From: Stenotrophomonas maltophilia R551-3
GTDB lineage: Bacteria; Pseudomonadota; Gammaproteobacteria; Xanthomonadales; Xanthomonadaceae
DNA: 64,000 bases
Direction of reading: 5' to 3'
Assembly: GCF_000020665.1 (NCBI RefSeq)
Contig: NC_011071.1
Span: 1,354,501-1,418,500, forward strand
The notes beneath the pieces are model-generated. The model ran no database searches. It was not told the DNA's origin and saw only the letters and a list, made by a program, of their open reading frames with translations. Both the position numbers and the translations under genes were made by a program. Of this stretch, positions 17,983-25,390 are shown piece by piece; positions within the stretch are counted from its first letter, which is position 1; each line of letters begins with the position of its first letter.

Positions 17983-19575
17983 GTGTTGAAGTGGGGCATG
18001 CTGGCCGCAGCGCTGGCGATGGGTGGCAATGCAGGCGCGCAGCAGCGCGAGACGGTGGACCTGGACATGGTCAGCCGCATCCGCCAGGAGGCCTTCCATC
18101 GTTCGCAGGTGATGGACACCTTCAGCTACCTCACCGAACGCATCGGCCCGCGCCTGACCAACTCGCCGGCGATGGGCCGCGCCAATGCGTGGACGCGTGG
18201 CAAGTTCAACGAATGGAAGCTGGACAACGTCCACGACGAAGCCTTTGATGATTTCGGGCGTGGCTGGGAGTTCACTTCGGCCAGCGTAGAGATGCTCGGT
18301 GACCGCGTGCAGCCGCTGCATGCGCTGCCCAAGGCCTGGACCCCCGGTACCAAGGGCCCGGTTGAAGGCGAGCTGGTGCAGGTCGAGATCAAGAAGCCCG
18401 AGGACATCGAGAAGTACCGCGGCAAGCTGCGCGGCAAGATCCTGCTGCTGGGCGAGGCGCGCGAATACAAGCGCGGCACCGAGGCGGATTCGCACCGCCA
18501 CGACGCCACCTCGCTGGAGGGCCTGCAGGAGTTCACCCTGCCCAAGGACAAGGACGCCACCGCCGAGCGCGCGAAGCGGGTCAAGGAGTACCAGGAGCGC
18601 CAGCAGCTGGCGACCAAGGTCAATGCGTTCTTCGTGGAAGAAGGCGCGCTGGCCTCGATCAGCATCAGCAGCTGGGACAACGGCATCATCCGCGTTGCCG
18701 GTGGTGGCTCGCGAAAGGCCGGTGAGTCGGTGGGCATCCCCGAGCTGGCGATGATCAGCGAACACTTCAATCCGCTGGTGCGCGCGCTGGAGGCCAAGCA
18801 GACCGTGCGCCTGCGCGTGGATGTGGCCGCGCGCTTCACCGACGAGGCTGACCAGCCCGGCTACAACACGCTGGCCGAGATCCGTGGCAGCAGCAGGCCC
18901 GATGAGGTGGTGATGATCGGCGCGCACCTGGATTCGTGGCACAGCGGTACCGGTGCGGCCGACAACGCGGCCGGCGTGGCGGTGATGATGGAGGCCATGC
19001 GCATCCTCAAGGCTACCGGCGCCAAGCCCAAGCGCACCATCCGGGTGGCGCTGTGGAGCGGCGAGGAACAAGGCTTGATCGGCTCGCAGGCTTATGTGGC
19101 CAAGCACTTCGGCCGGTTCCCGGAACCCACCGATCCGGCGCAGAAGGCGCTGCCGGCCTCGCTGCGCGAACCGACCGGCGCGCTGCAGAAGACCCGCGAC
19201 TACAGCAAGTTCCAGGTCTACTTCAACATGGACAACGGCTCGGGCCGCTTCCGTGGCATCTATGCGCAGGAAAACCTCGCAGCGATGCCGATCTTCGAAG
19301 CCTGGCTGGCGCCGTTCCATGACGTCGGCGCCACCACCGTGGCCACCCGCAACACCGGCAGCACCGATCACATCAGCTTCGACCGCATCGGCCTGCCGGG
19401 CTTCCAGTTCATCCAGGACCGGCTGGACTACTTCACCAACGTCCACCACAGCCACCTCGATACCTGGGATCACGCCGAGCCGGAAGACCTGAAGCAGGCC
19501 GCGGCCATCGTCGCCTCGTTCGCCTACAACGCCGCGACGCGCGAGCAGTCCTTCCCACGCAAGGTAGAACCGTAA
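17983..19575 (+). CDS. Secreted M28-family metallopeptidase (aminopeptidase)
   Basis: This is a predicted periplasmic or secreted zinc aminopeptidase of the M28/PA-insert type. The 530 residues have a signal peptide (about 1-20, GNAGA) and a PA-like insert (about 100-230). The co-catalytic zinc domain carries HLDSWHSGTGAADNAAG (His and bridging Asp), SGEEQG (catalytic Glu), MDNGSG (Asp) and late His in FTNVHHSHLDTWD. The start is a GTG (GTG TTG AAG TGG); no in-frame ATG precedes the signal sequence. The stop codon overlaps the first bases of a long palindromic repeat. It is monocistronic. Confidence 0.88.
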   Translation: MLKWGMLAAALAMGGNAGAQQRETVDLDMVSRIRQEAFHRSQVMDTFSYLTERIGPRLTNSPAMGRANAWTRGKFNEWKLDNVHDEAFDDFGRGWEFTSASVEMLGDRVQPLHALPKAWTPGTKGPVEGELVQVEIKKPEDIEKYRGKLRGKILLLGEAREYKRGTEADSHRHDATSLEGLQEFTLPKDKDATAERAKRVKEYQERQQLATKVNAFFVEEGALASISISSWDNGIIRVAGGGSRKAGESVGIPELAMISEHFNPLVRALEAKQTVRLRVDVAARFTDEADQPGYNTLAEIRGSSRPDEVVMIGAHLDSWHSGTGAADNAAGVAVMMEAMRILKATGAKPKRTIRVALWSGEEQGLIGSQAYVAKHFGRFPEPTDPAQKALPASLREPTGALQKTRDYSKFQVYFNMDNGSGRFRGIYAQENLAAMPIFEAWLAPFHDVGATTVATRNTGSTDHISFDRIGLPGFQFIQDRLDYFTNVHHSHLDTWDHAEPEDLKQAAAIVASFAYNAATREQSFPRKVEP

Positions 19576-19673
19576 AAGGGGACGGAGGGGATTAAGTCGT
19601 TTCTCCCCTCCGTTTCCCGGCCGCAGCTCCAGGAGCTGGGCAATCGCGACTTAATCCCCTCCGTCCCCTTTTT
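19574..19673. repeat. Long palindromic element of the GGGGACGGAGGGGATTAAG type, copy 1
   Basis: Left arm begins AAAAGGGGACGGAGGGGATT and continues AAGTCGTTT; the right arm is its reverse complement (19647-19673). The spacer contains another short palindrome (AGCTCCAGGAGCT). The left arm overlaps the TAA of the M28 gene. A second copy with a different spacer is at 38625-38707. Confidence 0.88.
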
Positions 19674-19728
19674 CCGTAGGCGGCGGTGGGCTGGTAAAAT
19701 CGGGGGATTCCCGTTCCTCGAGCCGTCC

Positions 19729-21132
19729 ATGACCTGCCGCACCCGCTTCGCCCCCAGTCCCACCGGCTACCTGCACATCGGTGGTGCCCGCACTGCGCTG
19801 TACTGCTGGCTGGAGGCCCGCCACCGTGGCGGCGAGTTCGTGCTGCGCATCGAGGACACCGACCGTGAGCGCAGCACCCAGGGCGCGATCGACGCGATCC
19901 TGGAGGCGATGGAGTGGCTGGGCCTGGACTATGACGAAGGCCCGATCTACCAGACCGACCGCGTCGCCCGCTACCTGGAAGTGGCCGAGCAGCTGGTGGC
20001 CGACGGCAAGGCCTACTACGCCTACGAGACCCGCGAAGAGCTCGATGCGATGCGCGAGGCGGCCATGGCCAAGCAGGAAAAGCCGCGCTACAACGGCGCC
20101 GCGCGCGAGCTGGGCCTGCCGCGCAAGGACGACCCGAACCGCGTCATCCGCTTCAAGAACCCGCTGCAAGGCACCGTGGTGTTCGACGACCTGATCAAGG
20201 GCCGCATCGAGATCGCCAACAGCGAGCTGGACGACATGGTCATCTTCCGCCCGGACGGCTTCCCTACCTACAACTTCGCGGTGGTGGTGGACGACTGGGA
20301 CATGGGCATCACCGAGGTCATCCGCGGTGACGACCACATCAACAACACCCCGCGCCAGATCAACCTGTACGAAGGCATCGGCGCGCCGGTACCGAAGTTC
20401 GGCCATATGCCGATGATCCTGGACGAGCAGGGCGCCAAGCTGTCCAAGCGCACCGGCGCGGCCGACGTGATGCAGTACAAGGACGCCGGCTACCTGCCCG
20501 ACGCGCTGCTGAGCTACCTGGCCCGCCTGGGCTGGTCGCACGGTGACCAGGAGCTGTTCAGCCGCCAGGAGCTGATCGAGCTGTTCGATGTGAAGGACTG
20601 CAATTCCAAGGCCTCGCGCCTGGACATGGCCAAGCTGGGCTGGGTCAACCAGCACTTCCTGAAGACCGAGGACGTGGCCGCCATCGTCCCGCACCTGGTC
20701 TACCAGCTGCAGAAGCTGGGCCTGGACGTGGCCGCCGGCCCCGCCCCGGAGGACGTGGTGATCGCCCTGCGTGAACGCGTACAGACCCTGAAGGAAATGG
20801 CCGAGAAGGCCGTGGTCTGGTACCAGCCGCTGACCGAGTACGACGAAGCGGCGGTGGCCAAGCACTTCAAGGCCGGTGCCGAAGTGGCGCTGGGCAAGGC
20901 CCGCGAACTGCTGGCGGCGCTGCCGGAGTGGACCGCCGAGGCGGTGGGCGTAGCCCTGCACGACACCGCCGCCGCGCTGGAGATGGGCATGGGCAAGGTC
21001 GCCCAGCCGCTGCGCGTGGCCATCACCGGCACCCAGGTCAGTCCTGACATTTCCCATACTGTGTATCTGGCCGGACGCGATCAGGCCTTGAAACGCATTG
21101 ATGTGGCCATCACCAAGGTAGCAACGGCCTGA
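19729..21132 (+). CDS. gltX: Glutamyl-tRNA synthetase
   Basis: This class I synthetase charges tRNA-Glu with glutamate. The 467 residues include the HIGH-type motif in [42 protein letters not shown] and the KMSKS-type motif KLSKRTGA, followed by the alpha-helical anticodon-binding domain and [13 protein letters not shown] near the C-terminus. Length is standard for a proteobacterial GltX. The start immediately precedes the conserved TRFAPSPTG. zur begins 34 bases after the stop on the same strand, so the two probably share a transcript. Confidence 0.96.
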   Translation: MTCRTRFAPSPTGYLHIGGARTALYCWLEARHRGGEFVLRIEDTDRERSTQGAIDAILEAMEWLGLDYDEGPIYQTDRVARYLEVAEQLVADGKAYYAYETREELDAMREAAMAKQEKPRYNGAARELGLPRKDDPNRVIRFKNPLQGTVVFDDLIKGRIEIANSELDDMVIFRPDGFPTYNFAVVVDDWDMGITEVIRGDDHINNTPRQINLYEGIGAPVPKFGHMPMILDEQGAKLSKRTGAADVMQYKDAGYLPDALLSYLARLGWSHGDQELFSRQELIELFDVKDCNSKASRLDMAKLGWVNQHFLKTEDVAAIVPHLVYQLQKLGLDVAAGPAPEDVVIALRERVQTLKEMAEKAVVWYQPLTEYDEAAVAKHFKAGAEVALGKARELLAALPEWTAEAVGVALHDTAAALEMGMGKVAQPLRVAITGTQVSPDISHTVYLAGRDQALKRIDVAITKVATA

Positions 21133-21166
21133 GGCATCCTTGCCAGGCCCGAACCGGAGAACACGC

Positions 21167-21658
21167 ATGCCCGCCAAGACCGCCACAGCCTGTACCGCCC
21201 CGCACCACCACGTCCACGACGCATCGGATTTCGTGGCGGTGGTCGAGCGTGTCTCGCGCGAACGCGGGCTGCGCCTGACCCCGATCCGCGCCAACGTGCT
21301 GAAGCTGATCGCCGAGGCCGGCAAGCCGGTCAAGGCCTATGAACTGCTGGAATGGGTGCGCAACGGCAAGGGCGTGGGCGCTGATGCCCCGCCCACCGTC
21401 TACCGTGCGCTCGACTTCCTGATGGCCAATGGCTTCGTGCACAAGCTGGAGTCGGTGAATGCCTTCGTGGCCTGCCACCACCCCAGCAGCGCCGCGCACT
21501 CGGTGCCGTTCCTGATCTGCAACAGCTGCCACAGCGCGGTGGAACTGGAAGACCGCGAGATCGTCACCCAGCTGGAAAAGCGTGCCAAGGAGCTGGGTTT
21601 CCAGCCGCAGGCACAGACCCTGGAAGTGCACGGCCTCTGCGCGCGCTGCGCCGGGTAA
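21167..21658 (+). CDS. zur: Fur-family zinc uptake regulator Zur
   Basis: Zur represses zinc-uptake genes when loaded with Zn2+. The 163 residues have a winged-helix DNA-binding half (GLRLTPIRANVLKLIAEAGK, PPTVYRALDFLMANGFVHKL) and a dimerisation half with zinc ligands: FVACHHPS, FLICNSCH (CxxC) and GLCARC (second CxxC) for the structural zinc. HHHVHD near the N-terminus is like other Zur proteins. The ATG is chosen for its GGAG ribosome site; the open frame extends nine codons upstream without one. Likely targets in this window are znuD and the MerC-like gene. Confidence 0.9.
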   Translation: MPAKTATACTAPHHHVHDASDFVAVVERVSRERGLRLTPIRANVLKLIAEAGKPVKAYELLEWVRNGKGVGADAPPTVYRALDFLMANGFVHKLESVNAFVACHHPSSAAHSVPFLICNSCHSAVELEDREIVTQLEKRAKELGFQPQAQTLEVHGLCARCAG

Positions 21659-21665
21659 CGCAACG

Positions 21666-21688
21666 GTAGTGCCGGCCGCTGGCCGGCA
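21666..21688 (+). repeat. SMAG repeat
   Basis: GTAG followed by TGCCGGCCGCTGGCCGGCA, directly after zur. Confidence 0.85.
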
Positions 21689-21695
21689 TAGGAGC

Positions 21696-21737
21696 GGGAT
21701 CAGATCCCTTTGCCATTGGCAAAGGGATCTGACCCCG
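21696..21737. repeat. GGGGTCAGATCCC-type palindrome
   Basis: CGGGATCAGATCCCTTTGCC faces GGCAAAGGGATCTGACCCCG around a 2-base loop, giving a stem of about 20 bp with one mismatch between the convergent zur and hlyD genes. It belongs to a family with copies at 25343, 52201, 52253, 62141 and 62194. Confidence 0.85.
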
Positions 21738-21750
21738 TTTCATGACAAGG

Positions 21751-22911
21751 CTAGTCCATCGGCTTGCTCGCGGTATCCACCCGCACGATCACCGACATGC
21801 CAGGCCGCAGCTGCGCGGCCAGTTTCTGGCCTTCATTGATCGATATCCGCACCGGCAGCCGCTGCACCACCTTGGTGAAGTTGCCGCTGGCGTTGTCAGG
21901 GCGCAGCACGCTGAATTCCGACCCGGTGGCTGGCGCGATCTCCTGCACGCGGCCGCGCAGCACCTGGCCCTGGAACGCGTCCACCGAGAACGTGGCCGGC
22001 TGACCGATCGCCATCCCCCAGGTCTGGCCTTCCTTGTAGTTGGCCACCACCCATAGCGTGTCAGGTACCAGGAACAGCAGCTGCGAACCGGCGGCGACGT
22101 ACTGGCCCACGCGCACGCTGGCTTCGCTGATCTGGCCGTCGCGCGGTGCGTGGATCACCGTGTTGGCCAGGTCGATGCGCGCCAGTTCCAGTTGTGCCTG
22201 TGCGCTTTCCACCTGTGCCTCCAGGCTCTTGCGCGCCACCTGGGTCGACACCAGCGTTTCCTCGGCGATGCGGATCTGCGCCTGCGACTGCTGCACGCTG
22301 GCCTGTGCCGAGGCCTGGGTGGTCCGGAACTTGTCGCGGTCGTTGATCGATACGAGCTGCTGCGCGGCCAGCTCCTCGTAGCGCTTCAGCTCGTTGCGCG
22401 AGCGTTGCAGCTCCGCCTGGCCGGCTGACAGCGTGGCCTGCGCAGAGGCGATCTGCGCACGGTTCTGCGCCTGCGACTGGTCCGAGTTGGCCAGTGCCGC
22501 GCGTGCGCTGTCCAGGGTCGCCTGCGCCTGGGCGACACGCTGCGTGTAGATGCGGTCATCGATGCGCAGCAGCGGCTCGCCCTCCGTCACGTGCTGGAAG
22601 TCCTTCACCAGCACTTCGGTCACGTAACCGTTCACCTGTGGCGCCATCACCGTGATCTGTCCGCGTACATAAGCGTTGTCGGTCACCATCACGCTGCTGG
22701 TGAACGGCCACAGGTGCCAGGCACGCAGGATCAACGCGATGCCCAGCAGCGCCACTACCACCATCACCACCACGCTGCGCGCGCTGGGCTTGAGATATTT
22801 CGGCGCGGCAGCCGGTGCCGCTGGCGTGGGCGCTGGTGCCGCATCGGTCGGCGGCGGTGGAGTGACGTTGTCGGCGTCGATGTCGTCGGGGCGGGGCGGA
22901 ACGGGAGGCAT
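21751..22911 (-). CDS. HlyD/EmrA-type membrane fusion protein of an efflux pump
   Basis: This periplasmic adaptor links an inner-membrane MFS pump to an outer-membrane channel. The 386 residues have a proline/alanine-rich cytoplasmic N-terminus, one TM (about 48-68, VVVMVVVALLGIALIL), a biotinyl-lipoyl half (TDNAYVRGQITVMAPQVNGYV), a long coiled-coil hairpin rich in A, Q and S, then the second lipoyl half and beta-barrel (VIHAPRDGQISEASVRVGQYV, LWVVANYKEGQ). It is the last gene of the TetR-MFS-HlyD operon, ten bases after the pump gene. No TolC-like gene is adjacent. Confidence 0.87.
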   Translation of the reverse strand: MPPVPPRPDDIDADNVTPPPPTDAAPAPTPAAPAAAPKYLKPSARSVVVMVVVALLGIALILRAWHLWPFTSSVMVTDNAYVRGQITVMAPQVNGYVTEVLVKDFQHVTEGEPLLRIDDRIYTQRVAQAQATLDSARAALANSDQSQAQNRAQIASAQATLSAGQAELQRSRNELKRYEELAAQQLVSINDRDKFRTTQASAQASVQQSQAQIRIAEETLVSTQVARKSLEAQVESAQAQLELARIDLANTVIHAPRDGQISEASVRVGQYVAAGSQLLFLVPDTLWVVANYKEGQTWGMAIGQPATFSVDAFQGQVLRGRVQEIAPATGSEFSVLRPDNASGNFTKVVQRLPVRISINEGQKLAAQLRPGMSVIVRVDTASKPMD

Positions 22912-22921
22912 GGAAGAGGAC

Positions 22922-24595
22922 TCAGCGGGGTGCGGCCGGCGTGGCCGCAGCGAGGGAGGTGGGGTGGCGCTTGCGCCATTGCTTGAGCACGGCGGTGCGC
23001 AGTGACAGCAGCAGCAACCAGCACAGGAAGCCGATCGCCAGCCAGCCGCTGAGGGTGAACACGTCGTTGAAGCCACGCACGTTGGCTTCGCGGCGCGTGG
23101 TCTGCGCCAGCTGCGCGTTGCCCTGCGCACTGCGCAGCACCGGGTCGGTGACCTGGGCGCTGTACAGTTGTTGCTGGATGCGCAGGCGCTGCGCCACCAC
23201 CGGGTCGGCCGGGTCGAGCTGGCTGGTCAACGCGCTGGAGTACAGCTGCTCGCGGTGCAGCTGGAAGGTACCCAGCACCGCCGAACCGGCCAGGCCGCCC
23301 AGCGTCTGGGTGATCGACAGCGTCACCAGGAAGGTGATCATGTGGTCCACGCCCTGCTTCAGCGCGGCGGAAATGCCGAGCATGATCAGCGGGCCCATGA
23401 ACATGCCGGCACCCACCGAAGCCAGGAACTGGCTGACGTAGAAATCGTGCGGCCGATCCATGCTGGTGCGGTGCTGGTCGAAGAAGGCGGCAGCGCCCAG
23501 CAGCAGGATCGCCATCAGCAGCTGGGCGATCAGCCGCTTCGGGCCGAAGGTCAGCGATGCACCGGCGATGCCGGTGACCACGCCCGCGAGGATCACCACG
23601 AACAGCGGGCGCATCTGGTCCGGGCCCATGCCCAGCGTGCGCATCAGGTTGACCACGCCATAGGACTGTTCGGTGGTCAGGAAGCGGATCAGGAACGCGC
23701 CGACGATGAAGTGCAGTACCGGCAGCTTCGACAGCCAGCGGATCTGCAGCAGCGGATTGCGCCGGTAATGTTCGATGATGAAGGCGGTGGTGGACAGCGC
23801 GATCGAGGCGACCAGCGCCCAGCCCAGCCACGGTGTGTTGAGCCACCAGCGGGTGTAGCCCTGCGCCAGCACGATCACCAGCAGGGCGACGGCGGGGGCG
23901 AGCAGGGCGAAGGTGAGGAAGTCCAGCGGCTCGAAGGCTTTCACCTGGATGCCGGGCGGCAGCTTCAGCACCACCACCGCCGCGAACGCGCACAGCGCCA
24001 GCCCGGCTTCGAACGAATACAGCTGGTGCCACTGGCCGGTATCGACCAGGCCTGGCGAGACGATCCAGGCGATCGGCACCGCCAGCTGCGAGAGGCCCAC
24101 GCCAACCACCAGCAGGTTGCCGGTGAATCGGCGTGGCAGCGCCTGCAGCATGTACAGCGTGCCCAGTGTCGAACAGGCCGCGCCGGCGAAGCCGCTGGCG
24201 GCACGGGTCAGCATCGTGGTCTCGAAGCTGCCGACGAACAGATGCAGGACGGCCAGAGCTGCGTACAGCCCCAGCCCGATCTCGGCGAACAGGCGGATGC
24301 CGTACTGCTGGCGGAACTTGAAGGCCAGCAGGTTGGCCGTGACGTTGACCATGGCATAGGCCGCCACCAGCCAGCTGCCCTGGGTCGGGGTCAGTGCCAG
24401 CTGGCCCTGCAGGAAGGGCAGGTTGGCGGTGACCAGCGCATTGCCGAGGCCACCGGTGATCGCCACCAGCAGCGACACCAGTGCGTAGGCCACACGTCGA
24501 TACGGTGGGTGCCAGGGCATCGACGCCGAACCGGGCATGGTCGGCTTCTCGTGCTCCTCCCAATCCGGAACCGGCTTCAGATACGGCTGGACCAT
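22922..24595 (-). CDS. DHA2-type MFS multidrug exporter (EmrB-like)
   Basis: This is a proton-driven drug exporter with about 14 predicted membrane segments in 557 residues. GSWLVAAYAMVNVTANLLAF and the later SGFAGAACSTLGTLYMLQALP correspond to the EmrB/QacA fold. A large periplasmic loop (about 420-500, QLDPADPVVAQRLRIQQQLY) precedes the last TM, as in EmrB. The ATG shares one base with the stop of the upstream TetR gene, so translation is coupled. Substrate is unknown; the position with TetR and HlyD makes an inducible tripartite pump likely. The S. maltophilia EmrCAB pump has a MarR regulator, so this is a different system. Confidence 0.87.
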   Translation of the reverse strand: MVQPYLKPVPDWEEHEKPTMPGSASMPWHPPYRRVAYALVSLLVAITGGLGNALVTANLPFLQGQLALTPTQGSWLVAAYAMVNVTANLLAFKFRQQYGIRLFAEIGLGLYAALAVLHLFVGSFETTMLTRAASGFAGAACSTLGTLYMLQALPRRFTGNLLVVGVGLSQLAVPIAWIVSPGLVDTGQWHQLYSFEAGLALCAFAAVVVLKLPPGIQVKAFEPLDFLTFALLAPAVALLVIVLAQGYTRWWLNTPWLGWALVASIALSTTAFIIEHYRRNPLLQIRWLSKLPVLHFIVGAFLIRFLTTEQSYGVVNLMRTLGMGPDQMRPLFVVILAGVVTGIAGASLTFGPKRLIAQLLMAILLLGAAAFFDQHRTSMDRPHDFYVSQFLASVGAGMFMGPLIMLGISAALKQGVDHMITFLVTLSITQTLGGLAGSAVLGTFQLHREQLYSSALTSQLDPADPVVAQRLRIQQQLYSAQVTDPVLRSAQGNAQLAQTTRREANVRGFNDVFTLSGWLAIGFLCWLLLLSLRTAVLKQWRKRHPTSLAAATPAAPR

Positions 24596-25161
24596 CAGCG
24601 GGCCTCGCTGGTTGCTCCCTGGAGACCCCCGCGCAGCAGCTGCAGGGCACGCCCGGCAAGGTGGGCGCGCTCGTCGCGGGTTTTGCCGCGCAGGGCTGCG
24701 CCCAGCATGCCCGAGATCAGTGAAATGTCCGTCTTCTCCAGGTCGGCACGGCACAGTCCGGCGGCCTTGGCACGGGCGATCGGTGCTTCCAGCAGATCGC
24801 GCACGGTCTCGCGCGCGGTGCGCATGGCCGGCACGTCCGAATCGACTGCACGCCAGTAATCGGCCAGTGCCGGCGAATCGATGATGCGCTGGGCCATACC
24901 CTCGAACACTTCGAACAGGGCATCGTCGCGGTCGCCGAGCTGCTCGACCTGGCGCCGGATGCGATCGACCGTACGTTGCAGCAGTGCCTGGATCAGCGCG
25001 GTGCGGTCGGGGAAGTTGCGGTACAGGGTGGCGCGGCCCACCTGGGCGCGTTCGACCACCAGGTCCAGCGGGGCGGTGACACCGTGTTGGCCGAACACAT
25101 GATCGGCGGCGTCGAGGATAAGGGCGCGGCGGGCAGCAGCATCGGCACGTTGGGCTGTCAT
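24595..25161 (-). CDS. TetR-family transcriptional repressor of the efflux operon
   Basis: This is a ligand-responsive repressor. The 188 residues have the TetR helix-turn-helix (RRALILDAADHVFGQHGVTA, then LDLVVERAQVGRATLYRNFP) and a variable C-terminal ligand domain. It is the first gene of the operon, and its stop overlaps the pump start. A perfect inverted repeat begins 11 bases upstream of the start, the expected place for an autoregulatory operator. The start was chosen at MTAQRADA because an upstream extension of nearly 100 codons shows no family similarity. Confidence 0.87.
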   Translation of the reverse strand: MTAQRADAAARRALILDAADHVFGQHGVTAPLDLVVERAQVGRATLYRNFPDRTALIQALLQRTVDRIRRQVEQLGDRDDALFEVFEGMAQRIIDSPALADYWRAVDSDVPAMRTARETVRDLLEAPIARAKAAGLCRADLEKTDISLISGMLGAALRGKTRDERAHLAGRALQLLRGGLQGATSEAR

Positions 25162-25171
25162 GGGTTCATTT

Positions 25172-25189
25172 TCGGACAAAAGTGTCCGA
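25172..25189. promoter_or_regulatory. Candidate TetR operator
   Basis: TCGGACA-AAAG-TGTCCGA is a perfect 7-bp inverted repeat with a 4-base spacer directly in front of the tetR-MFS-hlyD operon. TetR-family operators are commonly such short palindromes next to the regulator gene. Confidence 0.6.
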
Positions 25190-25275
25190 TTGGCGAGACA
25201 TTGAGTGACGGGATTGTCCGCTTGTTGTGGTACGCACATCTTTGTGACGGATGCGTGATGGACGCTGCACAGAGA

Positions 25276-25299
25276 GATGGGGGCCAGAAGGCCCCCATC
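25276..25299 (-). terminator. Candidate terminator downstream of znuD
   Basis: A perfect 10-bp stem (GATGGGGGCC / GGCCCCCATC, loop AGAA) is followed on the minus strand by TCTCTCTG. The T-run is weak, so efficiency is uncertain. Confidence 0.5.
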
Positions 25300-25312
25300 G
25301 AATCTGCTTGCA

Positions 25313-25381
25313 GTGGATCCACGCCATGCGTGGTCTGAGGCTGGGGTCAGAGCCCATTCCTGAGGAATGGGATCCGACCCC
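25313..25381. repeat. Degenerate GATCCACGCC repeat and a GGGGTCAGAGCCC palindrome
   Basis: 25313-25334 is a GTGGATCCACGCCATGCGTG unit, a SMAG variant. 25343-25381 is GGGGTCAGAGCCCATTCC facing GGAATGGGATCCGACCCC. Both lie downstream of znuD. Confidence 0.75.
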
Positions 25382-25390
25382 GCGGCACGA

